64,000 nt of DNA from Microcystis aeruginosa NIES-4325 (GCF_008974145.1 NZ_BJKP01000013.1:1-64000); one strand, 5' to 3'. Shown: positions 26,126 to 35,349, counted from the first letter of the stretch. Made by a program: numbers and translations. Notes: generated from the letters alone by a model not told the origin.

Positions 26126-28276
26126 TTAACTTTCACAATATATTTGCCACATTTGACGATAGGCAATTTCTACATTTTTAGTAAACTGACGTGCATTCCA
26201 AATCGGTGAAGTTTTTCTAGATTCATCTAATTTAGCGATAACTTTGCGTCTCAATTGTTCATCCATTCCTAATTTTATTCCCCAATCGATATACTCCTCA
26301 TCACTCCAAGCAATACCCTCACTAATTCCTGCATTAATCATTAAAGTATAACTATTTCTCGATGACCATTGCTGACCAACTTTTGTAACTAAAGGAATCC
26401 CCATCCACAGCACATCTAAAGTCGTCATTCCTCCCGTGAAAGGATAGGTATCTAAAACCACATCAGCTATTCTTAAATTTGCCCGATAAATTCCTGTGGG
26501 ATAAAGGGGTAAGATTTTTAATCTCTCATAATTAATTCCTTCTTCCTCGGCAACTTTGAAAAATAATTTTTCCACTGATTTAGCATCACTTAACCCTTGA
26601 ATACTCAAATAACTATTAGGAACTGCTTTTAAAACTTGTAGCTGAAGTCGAATAGTTTCAGGGTTACGTTTTACCCCCGTTTGTACGGTTAAGTAATTAA
26701 TTGCATCCTCGGGAATCCCTAAATCATCCCTTCGGAGAGAAGGGTAAGCAACCTCGACACCATCCACGGAAATATAGGAATTGGGTAAGCGCCAAATTTT
26801 TTCTCGGTAATATTCCTGTGCATCTGCTGGTAAAACGTAATTATCAGCAAGATAGTAATCAATTGCGGGAATTCCTGACGCATCAAAACCTAACCAAGTC
26901 ACTTGTATTGGTGCGGGTTTTAGTGCCATGACTTGACAAGTTGTATTATCAGTGATGCTGTCTAAATCTACCAAAATATCAATGTTATCTTGACTAATTT
27001 TTTCAGCAATTAGTAGAGAATTTTTCTGTAAGTTATAGCAAGCATTGACCTTATTTTTAAAATCATTTTCAGTGATCATATCTTCTTTTTGAGATACTAG
27101 GTATAAAGAGACATGAAATTCATTATAGTCATGATACTTCATTAACCACCTAGAGATTAATCCGATAGAATGATTATATAATGTATGGGCAATATAGCCA
27201 ATTTTAAGAACTTTATTGGTATCTTTAATAGTCGATTTTTGATAGTAATTATAGTTAGAGTTATTGCGAACATACTCCTGAAAAAGTTGACCAATACAAT
27301 TATTAATGTAACGGTTTTTTTTGGGGTTATCTTCTAGGTAAACTAGAGCAGATAAAATTGTTAGGGATGGTTTCTCCAAAAATCTGGGACATTCTCGATT
27401 AGCGATACTTTTTTGCAAGGATTCTGCATATTCTTCAATATCTGTCTTAATATCGATCCAATTACCACTGAATAATTTGACATAAAGAGCAATATAATCA
27501 GCGACAGCTTGAGAAGGCAACCCTTGACAACTTGTTTTTAATTGATTAGCGACTTGGATAGCAGCGGGAAAATCTAGATTATCAAAATAACATTGATAAA
27601 GTTCAGCTAACAGATAAATTTGTCCTGGTTCTACTGCTAAACAAGTATTAATAATATCAATAGCCAATGGTTTATTATTCATCGCTAGAGAATTTACTTT
27701 AGCTTCTACTACTTTGATGAAAGTTGGTCGCTGACAGTTAGATTGAAATATTGCCTCTAAGTAAGGGACAGTTTCTGGTATCTGATAATCGAGAAATTGT
27801 TCTAAAACTTCTGCTAATAAACTTAACTCTAGACTCTGGAAATTATTTGTTTTTAACACATCACCAAATAACCAAGCTTTTAACTGCTCCTGCTCGAAAT
27901 AATTCAAATCAATTGCTAATAAAATAAACCGCAGTAAATTATCAATATTATCGGGACTAATCTCGCGAATATGTCCTCGAATTAACCAACTGGTTTCTAA
28001 ATTGCCTAAGTCTAATTGTCTGCGCGCTTCCCCATCTAAAATATTGACTAAATCTGCTGTCCACGCAGTCACTTCCTGTTCATCCCCTTGACTGAGGACG
28101 AATAACCAAGTAGTTTGTGCTTCTTCTTCCCTAGCTTCCAAAAGATAGGCTAATCCTAAATACCAATAATAACCAATTTCTAAGGGTTCCTTTTCTATTA
28201 ATTCTTGATAAAATTGGCTAACTTGCCAGAAATCCCCTTGGATAATTGCCGGTTCAACTTGGGAATGCCAAGACAT
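26126..28276 (-). CDS. SPINDLY/OGT-type glycosyltransferase (copy 1 of 4, operon head)
   Basis: 716 residues with TPR-like N-terminus (YLGLAYLLEAREEEAQTTWL) and GT41-type domain. It is the most divergent at the candidate catalytic loop: LYNHSIGLISRW instead of L-R-R-H-S-V-G, though the histidine is kept. Other landmarks are PIQVTWLGFDASGIPAIDYY and VLDTYPFTGGMTTLDVLWMG. It is the first gene of the four in transcription order, so its promoter should lie in 28277-28472. The N-terminus (MSWHSQVEPAIIQGDFWQV) differs from the MSWQNEVK start of copies 2 and 3. Sequence shared with copy 2 is confined to the 3' end. Confidence 0.88.
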   Translation of the reverse strand: MSWHSQVEPAIIQGDFWQVSQFYQELIEKEPLEIGYYWYLGLAYLLEAREEEAQTTWLFVLSQGDEQEVTAWTADLVNILDGEARRQLDLGNLETSWLIRGHIREISPDNIDNLLRFILLAIDLNYFEQEQLKAWLFGDVLKTNNFQSLELSLLAEVLEQFLDYQIPETVPYLEAIFQSNCQRPTFIKVVEAKVNSLAMNNKPLAIDIINTCLAVEPGQIYLLAELYQCYFDNLDFPAAIQVANQLKTSCQGLPSQAVADYIALYVKLFSGNWIDIKTDIEEYAESLQKSIANRECPRFLEKPSLTILSALVYLEDNPKKNRYINNCIGQLFQEYVRNNSNYNYYQKSTIKDTNKVLKIGYIAHTLYNHSIGLISRWLMKYHDYNEFHVSLYLVSQKEDMITENDFKNKVNACYNLQKNSLLIAEKISQDNIDILVDLDSITDNTTCQVMALKPAPIQVTWLGFDASGIPAIDYYLADNYVLPADAQEYYREKIWRLPNSYISVDGVEVAYPSLRRDDLGIPEDAINYLTVQTGVKRNPETIRLQLQVLKAVPNSYLSIQGLSDAKSVEKLFFKVAEEEGINYERLKILPLYPTGIYRANLRIADVVLDTYPFTGGMTTLDVLWMGIPLVTKVGQQWSSRNSYTLMINAGISEGIAWSDEEYIDWGIKLGMDEQLRRKVIAKLDESRKTSPIWNARQFTKNVEIAYRQMWQIYCES

Positions 28277-28359
28277 AAGTATTTATGGTTAAGTGTCCCT
28301 ACTAACGTACCCAAACAGAAGCAAAATTTTTCTATATAAGTAAAATTTATCAGTCGGTC

Positions 28360-28415
28360 AGGGGTTGGGTGTTAGGGTTTTGGGGTTTTAGTTGAAATTC
28401 CCCCATTCCCCGACT
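28360..28415. repeat. dispersed repeat, inverted copy at 58400-58470
   Basis: GGGTGTTAGGGTTTTGGGGT, then TTTAGTTGAAATTCCCC, appears in reverse complement at 58400-58470 (GGGGAATTTCAACTAAAACC, CCAACACCC). Both copies are intergenic. Confidence 0.7.
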
Positions 28416-28438
28416 TCCCACTCTCCACCCAGTTTAAA

Positions 28439-28475
28439 TGACTCTTAGCTTACCATCAATGTCAGCCAAGAGTCA
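28439..28475 (-). terminator. hairpin at the cytochrome cM stop codon
   Basis: TGACTCTTAGCT and AGCCAAGAGTCA pair over 11 of 12 bases and overlap the stop codon of the cytochrome gene. Likely its terminator. Confidence 0.6.
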
Positions 28476-28856
28476 GTTTTTTGAAAGATTTTCTAAATAA
28501 ACCAATAAATCGGCCATAGCTTGAGGATCGGGCTGAAATTTCGGCATTGGCGGGGTTTTCCCACTAATTACCTGTTCAATCAGACTAATTCTCGATTTGC
28601 GATGGGAAACGTCCTCTAAACTAGGTCCGATGATGCCATCAGCAAACTGACCGTGACAAGCAGCACAGTTAATTTGAAAGATTTCGTAACCGCGACTGAC
28701 ATTACCTTGTAGGGATAACACCTCTTTAATGTAGGGATCCGACATCTTAGCCAGATGAAAGGTGATTAAAAAGGTGCTAATCAGGAACAAAACCACGATT
28801 ATAACCATTAAGAATCGATAAATCCCGAATTTTGGTTTAACTAACTGACTATTCAC
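28473..28856 (-). CDS. cytM: cytochrome c of the CytM type
   Basis: A membrane-anchored c-type cytochrome. From the GTG at 28856 it has 127 residues: a short basic start, one hydrophobic helix (FLMVIIVVLFLISTFLITFH), and a haem domain with NCAACHG as the CxxCH motif, MPKF supplying the distal methionine, and the helical ending ADLLVYLENL. The pattern SDPYIKEVLSLQGNVSRGYEIFQINC is typical of cyanobacterial cytochrome cM. An open frame extends 36 codons further upstream to 28964 but that part has no family character, so the GTG start was preferred. CytM acts on the lumenal side of the membranes and is linked to limiting photosynthesis in heterotrophic or dark conditions. Confidence 0.85.
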   Translation of the reverse strand: MNSQLVKPKFGIYRFLMVIIVVLFLISTFLITFHLAKMSDPYIKEVLSLQGNVSRGYEIFQINCAACHGQFADGIIGPSLEDVSHRKSRISLIEQVISGKTPPMPKFQPDPQAMADLLVYLENLSKN

Positions 28857-28992
28857 GAAAGCTGCCGAAGAAAAGATGAGTTTCTCTTTACATTTTGCAA
28901 CTTTTTGCCCCAAAATTCCACTGCCCCTGCTAGAGATAGAGAAATGGGGAGTAATATAAGGCACAAGTGCATCTTTTTCTAACCCTCTAGCA

Positions 28993-30054
28993 ATGAACCT
29001 ATTAACCAGACTGGAAGATTGGCCCTATGTTATCCTACCTATCACCATCGTCCTCAGTTTCCTGCTGTTGGGATGGCTCGTAGAAAAGCGCGTTGTCAGT
29101 CAACTTTTATCGATCGCCAGAGAAAAAAACCTGCGTTTCTCGGAAGGGGTTTTACGTTCCCTTCGTGGATTAAGCATACTTTGGTTCGGACTTTTGGGGT
29201 TAAATATTGCCCTCTCCCTTCCCAATCTTCCCCTCTTTCCCTCCCTAATTCTCCTGAGCCAAAAATTTCTGCTAGTGGCTTTTTTAGCTTCGGCTACTTG
29301 GGTTGTTGCTCAATTATCCGTGGAAATATTACGAGTTTATGCCACGGGAGATGATGGTATTTCTTCCCTAACTTCCCTATTTGAATTTCTCGCCAAAGTT
29401 CTGATTTTTAGCTGCGGTTTTTTGATTATTTTAAGCTCGATTGGCATTTCGATCACTCCGATGCTTACTGCCTTTGGTATTGGGGGTGTTTCCCTCGGTT
29501 TAGCTCTCCAAAATACCCTAGCTAATTTAATGTCAGGGATTAATATTATCACTTCTAAAAAAGTTAAACCAGGAGATTATATTGAACTGAGAACGGGAGA
29601 AGCTGGTTATGTGCGAGATGTGGATTTAAGATGCACAGTCATCGAAGAAATTACCAATAATCTTTTAGTTATTCCCAATGCTCAGATCATTTCTTCTAGT
29701 TTCCGTAACTATAGTTTACCGGATAACTCCCTACTGGTTCCCGTGGAAGTGGGCATTAGTTACGATAGTGACTTAGAAAAAGTCGAAAAAGTTACCCTAG
29801 AAGTTATGCAAGAAATCGCCCAGTTATTGCAACCTCACCTCGGTAACTATAAACCCTTGATCCTTTATCATAAATTCGATTACTATAGCATTGTGCTAAC
29901 AGTTTATCTCAAGGTGGTAGAAGAAGAATTTTTTCAACATCTCACCATTAAACACGAATTTATTAAACTCCTACACCGACGCTATCAGCAAGAAGGAATT
30001 AAAATTCCCTATCCGATTTTTTTTCCCTATCCCCCCACTAATTCATCTAGTTAA
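28993..30054 (+). CDS. MscS-family mechanosensitive ion channel
   Basis: 353 residues with four hydrophobic helices (about residues 10-30, 55-80, 90-110, 130-155) and the MscS core: a pore-lining Gly/Ala helix (AFGIGGVSLGLALQNTLANL) followed by SGINIITSKKVKPGDYIELR and the beta domain starting VRDVDLRCTVIEEITNNLLV with IPNAQI. Such channels open on hypo-osmotic shock and release solutes across the plasma membrane. It is transcribed divergently from cytM, with about 135 bases between the two starts. The N-terminal extension is short, so it is a small MscS type. Confidence 0.92.
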   Translation: MNLLTRLEDWPYVILPITIVLSFLLLGWLVEKRVVSQLLSIAREKNLRFSEGVLRSLRGLSILWFGLLGLNIALSLPNLPLFPSLILLSQKFLLVAFLASATWVVAQLSVEILRVYATGDDGISSLTSLFEFLAKVLIFSCGFLIILSSIGISITPMLTAFGIGGVSLGLALQNTLANLMSGINIITSKKVKPGDYIELRTGEAGYVRDVDLRCTVIEEITNNLLVIPNAQIISSSFRNYSLPDNSLLVPVEVGISYDSDLEKVEKVTLEVMQEIAQLLQPHLGNYKPLILYHKFDYYSIVLTVYLKVVEEEFFQHLTIKHEFIKLLHRRYQQEGIKIPYPIFFPYPPTNSSS

Positions 30055-30098
30055 GTTCAATTGGCTATCGCAACAAACAATTTAAATGCGCCGACAAC

Positions 30099-30779
30099 TT
30101 AAAACTGGTAATTCTCCTCAAAAAACTTACGAGTCATCGGTTGAGCAACTTCAATACCGTGGCCTTCTCCTAATAATTCTAGGGGTTTTCCTTCCACTTG
30201 AATCCAGACTTTAGCATTGGGATCCTCGGTAGTAGTCGTATAGATGATTTGTGCCAAACGACCGATCAACATATCAGGACCATCATCAGTGCCAAACTCG
30301 CGCGAGAGATTAATCTTAATTCCCGTTTTATCTACTTTTAAATCAAGTAATTTAGTGCCAGGAGGAATAGTAGTCATATCCTGAGAATTACTGGGACCAG
30401 CTAATAGAGTTTGCAATACTGCTGTTAACTCTCCCCCGCCGCTATTCGCTTTTTGAACGGTAATTTCTTGGGTGACTAATTGATTACCCGTATCAGTCAC
30501 TTTTAACCAATAAACCTGTCGATTTTCCCTAACAGGAATAGCTGCAGGAGTTGCTGTCGGACTTGTCTTCACTGGACCGGGAGAAACCGGTTCAACAATT
30601 GGTGATTGACTTATCGGCACCGGAGTAGGAGATTCAATCGGGTTTTCGCTGGTTTTCTGAGGGGAAGATAGGTGATGGACGGCAAACCAAGCAGTGGCCC
30701 CACCGGCAGTAAATAAAGCGAGTCCGATACCAATTATCCAAGGCAAAGAGATTTTATCACTAGAGCGAGAACTAGGCAT
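30099..30779 (-). CDS. GerMN-domain lipid-anchored or membrane protein
   Basis: 226 residues: a single membrane helix at about 14-36 (WIIGIGLALFTAGGATAWFA), a Pro/Thr/Ser-rich linker to residue 85, and a C-terminal GerMN domain (VYWLKVTDTGNQLV; LLAGPSN; LPPGTKLL-like IPPGTKLLDLKVDKTGIKIN; RLAQIIYTTT). GerMN domains occur in spore-germination proteins of Bacillus and, in cyanobacteria, in envelope proteins of unknown role. It faces the MscS gene convergently. No enzymatic function can be assigned. Confidence 0.88.
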   Translation of the reverse strand: MPSSRSSDKISLPWIIGIGLALFTAGGATAWFAVHHLSSPQKTSENPIESPTPVPISQSPIVEPVSPGPVKTSPTATPAAIPVRENRQVYWLKVTDTGNQLVTQEITVQKANSGGGELTAVLQTLLAGPSNSQDMTTIPPGTKLLDLKVDKTGIKINLSREFGTDDGPDMLIGRLAQIIYTTTTEDPNAKVWIQVEGKPLELLGEGHGIEVAQPMTRKFFEENYQF

Positions 30780-30991
30780 AATTCAGTTATCAGTTATTTA
30801 AGTAGTCGTGCAGAATAAATTTCCTAGTGAAGATAGGCAAGAGGCAAAAGGCAAAAGCTCTATCGAAATGTGTAATTAATTTTGCTTAGGTACTTATCAG
30901 ATTTTAGTTTTAAGTGAGCAGTATTAAATAGCAGTTTTCTTTTCACTGATTACTGATTACTGAAACATCTCCTCTTTTCTGACCGTTAAAT
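30780..30991. repeat. intergenic short tandem repeats
   Basis: TCAGTTATCAGTTAT near 30783 and CACTGATTACTGATTACTGA near 30943 are the same 7-base repeat type as at 3154-3333. No gene seen. Confidence 0.6.
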
Positions 30992-31807
30992 TTAATTGGG
31001 GTTCCCCGATCGAGGTTCAATTCTGCCAAAGGCGGCTATACTCAGCTTATCATCGTTGATCTGCAATTGTAGAAGGCGGGCGATAATTCCTTGTTTCTCG
31101 AAGTTTTTTAAGTCTAACTGGGTGGATATACCCTCGGCAAACCCTTTGAGAAGGCGCGAGGAGATGCGACGACCATTAAGAGTGGCTGTGGGGTCAATAA
31201 GCTCGATTTTTCGCCCCTGCACTAGCTTAAATCCCACTTCTAAGCTCAGATCGAGGCGGGCTGCCGGTTCGTCTGGCCGTTGGGTCTCTAGCTGCAGGCT
31301 GAGAGCGACTCGATTATTATTAAGAAAGTTAAAATTTGCTTGACTAAGTTGATATTTTGTGATACCCAATTCTTCCCTAGAGGGAATCAGATTATTAATC
31401 AGGGTCTGAATTTGTTCTTTGACCGCTGCCGATTGTAAAGCTTGATTAACATTAGTTTCCGTGAGGACAAGATGCAATGCCCCCGCAGCCGGTCGGCGCA
31501 AGGCGGCGGCTAAATTGGCGTTTTTTTGCTGTAATCGCCGCAGATCTAGGCTAATTGGCTCTGTTTCTAGCTCGATCTTCTCAAGGCGAACATCAGCAAG
31601 GGGATAAACTCCCCTTGCTGAAATGCGAACTCGATCGATTTTGCCTTGCAGAGCCTGATAATTGGGAGTATTATCGACTCTCACGGCTAATTGTTCCACT
31701 TTTTGGACTTGGGAGCGAAGGGTATGGGCTAAAACCGTATCGATAATTGCCCCTGCGGGGGTTAACAGGGTCAAAACACTAGCGAGAGTGATTGTCAGCC
31801 ATTCCAT
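30992..31807 (-). CDS. DUF2993 (LmeA-type) envelope protein
   Basis: 271 residues with an N-terminal membrane/signal segment (LTITLASVLTLLTPAGAI) and a DUF2993 body: LRSQVQKVEQLAVRVDN near residue 30, GKIDRVRISARGVYP, LTETNVNQAL near residue 115 and the ISTQLDLKNFEKQGIIARL C-terminal stretch. The family includes mycobacterial LmeA, which binds phospholipids in the periplasm; cyanobacterial members are uncharacterised. It lies seven bases after a small conserved gene on the same strand, so both are probably in one operon. Confidence 0.88.
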   Translation of the reverse strand: MEWLTITLASVLTLLTPAGAIIDTVLAHTLRSQVQKVEQLAVRVDNTPNYQALQGKIDRVRISARGVYPLADVRLEKIELETEPISLDLRRLQQKNANLAAALRRPAAGALHLVLTETNVNQALQSAAVKEQIQTLINNLIPSREELGITKYQLSQANFNFLNNNRVALSLQLETQRPDEPAARLDLSLEVGFKLVQGRKIELIDPTATLNGRRISSRLLKGFAEGISTQLDLKNFEKQGIIARLLQLQINDDKLSIAAFGRIEPRSGNPN

Positions 31808-31814
31808 CGCTCAA

Positions 31815-32057
31815 TTACACCCATCCAGCTAAATTTTGCCAAGCATTAGTCAAAAGCTGACTTAACCAACGTCGTTGCACTTGATCTAAAATCGGGTCTT
31901 CTGCGAGAATTTCTTCTGTCAGATCATCGAGAGATTGACCCTGGGCGCGGGCCATTCTAATAATTCCCGCAATCACGGCAGCGATCATCTCCTCATCGAC
32001 GGGACGCTGTCGGAGGGCGGCAATTTCTTCGGGGGTAGTCGGGATGGGATAATTCAT
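31815..32057 (-). CDS. conserved small cyanobacterial protein
   Basis: 80 residues, soluble, with a helical pattern (TTPEEIAALRQRPVDEEMIA, AAVIAGIIRMARAQGQSLDD) and ending in WLSQLLTNAWQNLAGWV. I recognise the style of a family conserved in cyanobacteria but know no function. It is seven bases upstream of the DUF2993 gene and likely co-transcribed. Codon use matches the neighbours, supporting a real gene. Start is the ATG at 32057. Confidence 0.75.
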   Translation of the reverse strand: MNYPIPTTPEEIAALRQRPVDEEMIAAVIAGIIRMARAQGQSLDDLTEEILAEDPILDQVQRRWLSQLLTNAWQNLAGWV

Positions 32058-32202
32058 AATCAGATGGGGTAGGCTTTGTATTAATCTAGGTATGTAAAGT
32101 TTTTTAAACTTTTTTCAGAAAACTTTCTGTGTAGTCTAGCGTAATCAGACCATTTTTGACTTGGTACTTTTGGGTATTTGTGGGTGTAATAACTAAATCA
32201 AG

Positions 32203-34167
32203 ATGAGAGAAATCCTTTACAGAGAAATTCCGACTCCTGACTCGATCGCCGTTTGTCAGTGGTTACAATCCGATTGGCAACCCGCAAACGGTGTCAAGAC
32301 AAATACACCTAACGGGGTGAGATTGCGCTTATCGGAGGCGATCGAATTATCGATCTTTGTCTGGACGCTGCAAAGGACTACTTATTTAAAAGTTTTCCGC
32401 TGGGGTGAGCGATCGCATGATCAAGAAACATCCCTGACTCGGCAGCTCGATCGAGCTTTACAAAAGCGTTTTCCGCTGGAGTTTAGCACGATACCAAATA
32501 TCGATCAAAAAAATCACTCAATTTTTACAGATTTAGAAGCGGACTATCCCCTAACGGTTCACTACTTCCGCAAAATGCCGCAAGGGGAGGCGGATTTAGA
32601 ACGTTTGTATTGGTGGGAAAAACGTTGGCGCGACAGTGCCAAAAATCCCCAACAACCGCAGCCGGTAATTTTCTCTAGCAGCGAGGAAAATGATCATCCC
32701 ATCGCCTACGACTTAATTTATATTGGTGGTGCCTTGGGGGCAATTCATGCGGCACAGATGGCCAAATTAGGTTATCGAGTCCTCTTAGTAGAAAGACTGC
32801 CTTTCGGACGGATGAATCGGGAATGGAATATCTCTCGATCGGAGTTTCAAAGTTTAATTAATTTAGGTCTATTTACTGCCGAAGAATTCGAGGAATTAAT
32901 CTTCCAAGAATACATCGATGGCTTTAATAAGTTTTTTGATGGTAATAACCCCCCCCATTTGAAGGCGGAGATTCTCCATACTCCTACGGTTTTAAACATC
33001 GCCATTAATTCTGATAAATTGCTCCGCTCCTGCGGTAAAAAAATACAGGATCATGACGGTAAAATTCTCGATCAAACGGAATTTATCAAGGCTGATATTA
33101 CCGCCAATAGTGTTACTGTCACCCTTAATCATAGCGGAGAAATTCAACAGATAAAAGGCCGTTTATTAATTGATGCTATGGGTTCCGCCTCTCCCATCGC
33201 TTGGCAATTAAACGGAGTGCGCGCCTTTGATAGTGTCTGTCCGACGGTGGGAGCAGTAGTAGAAGGATTCGATCCTCTGGTGTGGGATTCTCACTATGGC
33301 GATGTCTTAAATTCCCATGGCGATATTTCTAAAGGTAGGCAATTAATTTGGGAATTATTTCCGGGGGAAGGAAAAGAATTAACCTTCTATCTATTCCACT
33401 ATCATCAAGTCCATCCCGATAACCCTGGTTCTCTGTTGGAAATGTACGAAGATTTCTTTACTATTTTGCCCGAATATCGACAGTGTGAACCAGAAAAATT
33501 AACTTGGAAAAAACCAACCTTTGGTTATATACCTGGTCATTTTAGCACAGGCAAAAAAGATCGAATTGTCTCCTTTGATCGCATTTTAGCCATCGGTGAT
33601 GCCGCCTCCCTGCAATCACCCTTAATCTTTACTGGATTCGGTTCTTTGGTGCGTAATTTAGAGCGATTAACCCATCTTCTTGATATGGCCTTGAAACACG
33701 ATTTACTAACAGCTAAAGACCTAGAAAATGTGCGGGCCTATCAAAGTAATGTGGCGGTAACTTGGTTATTTTCTAAAGGAATGATGGTTCCCACTGGAAA
33801 AACCTTACCACCCCAAAGAATTAACGCCATGTTAAACACATTCTTCGGTTTATTGGCCGACGAACCTCCGCAGGTTTCCGAAACTTTTATTAAGGATAAA
33901 ACCGATTGGTTGACCTTTAGCCGTTTAGCAATTAAAGCGGCCAGAAAAAACCCCGCTTTACTGTTATGGATAGCAGAAATGGCCGGCAGTCAGGATTTAA
34001 TTCGTTGGTTGGGTTCCTATCTCGATTTTAGCCTTGATGGAGTCAAAAATCTGCTTTTTGGTTCCTGGTTTCCCCAATGGTTAAAAAACTCCCAAAGCTG
34101 GCTAGAAAAAGACAATCCTCGCCTCTGGTTAAAGCTATTGAGCTTTAATTATAGCTTAAGAAATTAG
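32203..34167 (+). CDS. cruA: CruA/CruP-type lycopene cyclase, FAD-dependent
   Basis: 654 residues. A 165-residue N-terminal extension precedes a Rossmann FAD-binding fold (YDLIYIGGALGAIHAAQMAK, then VLLVER at about residue 195), followed at once by FGRMNREWNISRSEF, the signature of the CruA/CruP branch of flavoprotein cyclases. Further landmarks are LLIDAMGSASPIAWQLNG and RILAIGDAASLQSPLIFTGF, the FAD-pyrophosphate closing motif. The C-terminal 130 residues are helical. CruA cyclises lycopene ends in carotenoid synthesis; CruP has a debated role in carotenoid protection. The long N- and C-extensions favour CruA but the choice is not certain. It stands alone on the plus strand. Confidence 0.8.
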   Translation: MREILYREIPTPDSIAVCQWLQSDWQPANGVKTNTPNGVRLRLSEAIELSIFVWTLQRTTYLKVFRWGERSHDQETSLTRQLDRALQKRFPLEFSTIPNIDQKNHSIFTDLEADYPLTVHYFRKMPQGEADLERLYWWEKRWRDSAKNPQQPQPVIFSSSEENDHPIAYDLIYIGGALGAIHAAQMAKLGYRVLLVERLPFGRMNREWNISRSEFQSLINLGLFTAEEFEELIFQEYIDGFNKFFDGNNPPHLKAEILHTPTVLNIAINSDKLLRSCGKKIQDHDGKILDQTEFIKADITANSVTVTLNHSGEIQQIKGRLLIDAMGSASPIAWQLNGVRAFDSVCPTVGAVVEGFDPLVWDSHYGDVLNSHGDISKGRQLIWELFPGEGKELTFYLFHYHQVHPDNPGSLLEMYEDFFTILPEYRQCEPEKLTWKKPTFGYIPGHFSTGKKDRIVSFDRILAIGDAASLQSPLIFTGFGSLVRNLERLTHLLDMALKHDLLTAKDLENVRAYQSNVAVTWLFSKGMMVPTGKTLPPQRINAMLNTFFGLLADEPPQVSETFIKDKTDWLTFSRLAIKAARKNPALLLWIAEMAGSQDLIRWLGSYLDFSLDGVKNLLFGSWFPQWLKNSQSWLEKDNPRLWLKLLSFNYSLRN

Positions 34168-34503
34168 AGGATATTTATCAGGTAAACTTTGATATAAAGG
34201 AGAGTAGGAACTGAGAAGTGGGTTTTTAAGGTTCGATTGGAAGTTAATCACACTATTAAACGGGGGGATATTCGGCAGCAGTTAAATAATCATAATAAAA
34301 ACCACTCCAGACACAGTAGCGGCTCTTGTCGGGTGCGTTAGTAATAGCATAACGCACCAATTTTCTTAAGATGGTGCGTTACGGCGCAATCATAATTTAA
34401 TTATTAACAAATTTCCTTTAAATACGCGCAAACACACACCCTACAAGCTACTAGCGGCAGGAAAAATTGGAAAAAGTAAAAAAGGGTAAAAAGGGGAAAA
34501 GGG
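34168..34503. other. gene-free stretch with dispersed repeats
   Basis: No supported gene. It contains AATAAAAACCACTCCAGACA at 34295, also found at 36053, a GGTGCGTTA...TAACGCACC hairpin at 34332-34358, and a second GGTGCGTTACGGC at 34373. Confidence 0.55.
34332..34358. repeat. GGTGCGTTA hairpin
   Basis: Exact 9-bp inverted repeat with a 9-base loop; same family as 16968-17032. It may serve as terminator of the cyclase gene upstream or of the SUMF1-type gene on the other strand. Confidence 0.6.
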
Positions 34504-35349
34504 TTACAGAGTCCTCCCAGCACCGCTCACCACCCGAAAACCGCGGTCGTTGCGGTAGGAGCCAGGGCTAAACCTGATGCGGCTGGCAGAACGACAGTAA
34601 TAAGGGTTGAAGTCCCAAGAACCGCCGCGCACTATGTAATAATTATTATCATTTCTTAGCCAAGCACTGCCATCCCTTGGTGCATTCTCATAGCTATCAT
34701 GCCAATTGTCTTCGCACCATTCCCAAACATTGCCACTCATATCATACAGTTCCCAAGCATTGGGCTTTTTCTGTCCTACAGGATGAGTTGTCTGCTGAGA
34801 ATTTCCTACATAGCAAGCGTAATCTCCTAACTGATTAGCATCATCACCAAAATAATAGCGAGTGGTTGTCCCCGCACGACAAGCATATTCCCATTCCGCT
34901 TCTGTCGGTAGGCGATAGGTTTTCCCAGTTATTTGACTCAATTTTTGACAAAAAGCTTGAGCATTGTTCCAACTAACCCTTTCTACCGGATTTTGCGGAT
35001 TGTTTTGAAACCGAGAGGGATTGGTTCCCATTACCGCTTCATATAGTGCCTGAGTCACTGGATATTTACCAATCGCAAAACCGTTTACTTTAACTTGGTG
35101 TTGAGGCTTTTCATCACTTTTAGCATCGGGATCACTATCAGGAGATCCCATGAGAAATTGACCTGCTGGTAAGCCTACCATCTCCAGTGTTACTCCCTTG
35201 GGTAGTTTCTCTGTAAATGGAGTTAGATTTATCGGTTGAGGACGAAATTGAGTAATAGACTGACATGAAGAAACAACACTAGCGACACTCCCGGCTGTAA
35301 CTAACCCCAACTGTTTTAAAACTTTACGGCGCGACCATCTTTTTGACAT
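34504..35349 (-). CDS. SUMF1/FGE-fold lipoprotein, possible diversity-generating retroelement target
   Basis: 281 residues. The N-terminus has a twin-arginine signal (SKRWSRRKVLKQLGLVTAGS) ending in a lipobox-like VVSSC, so export via Tat and lipid anchoring are likely. Residues 60-278 form an FGE-sulfatase fold (GEFLMGS-like AGQFLMGSPDSDP, FAIGKYPVTQALYEAVMG, YRLPTEAEWEYACRAGTTTR, MSGNVWEWCEDNW). The true formylglycine-generating cysteine pair is not evident; only one C remains in the C-terminal part. The tail RGGSW-xxx-P-xx-CRSA-x-R-xxxx-P-xxx-R-xxx-GFRVV follows the spacing of variable regions in retroelement target proteins, though ordinary SUMF1-like proteins share much of it. No reverse transcriptase is in the window. 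Ligand-binding on the cell surface is inferred. Confidence 0.85.
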   Translation of the reverse strand: MSKRWSRRKVLKQLGLVTAGSVASVVSSCQSITQFRPQPINLTPFTEKLPKGVTLEMVGLPAGQFLMGSPDSDPDAKSDEKPQHQVKVNGFAIGKYPVTQALYEAVMGTNPSRFQNNPQNPVERVSWNNAQAFCQKLSQITGKTYRLPTEAEWEYACRAGTTTRYYFGDDANQLGDYACYVGNSQQTTHPVGQKKPNAWELYDMSGNVWEWCEDNWHDSYENAPRDGSAWLRNDNNYYIVRGGSWDFNPYYCRSASRIRFSPGSYRNDRGFRVVSGAGRTL

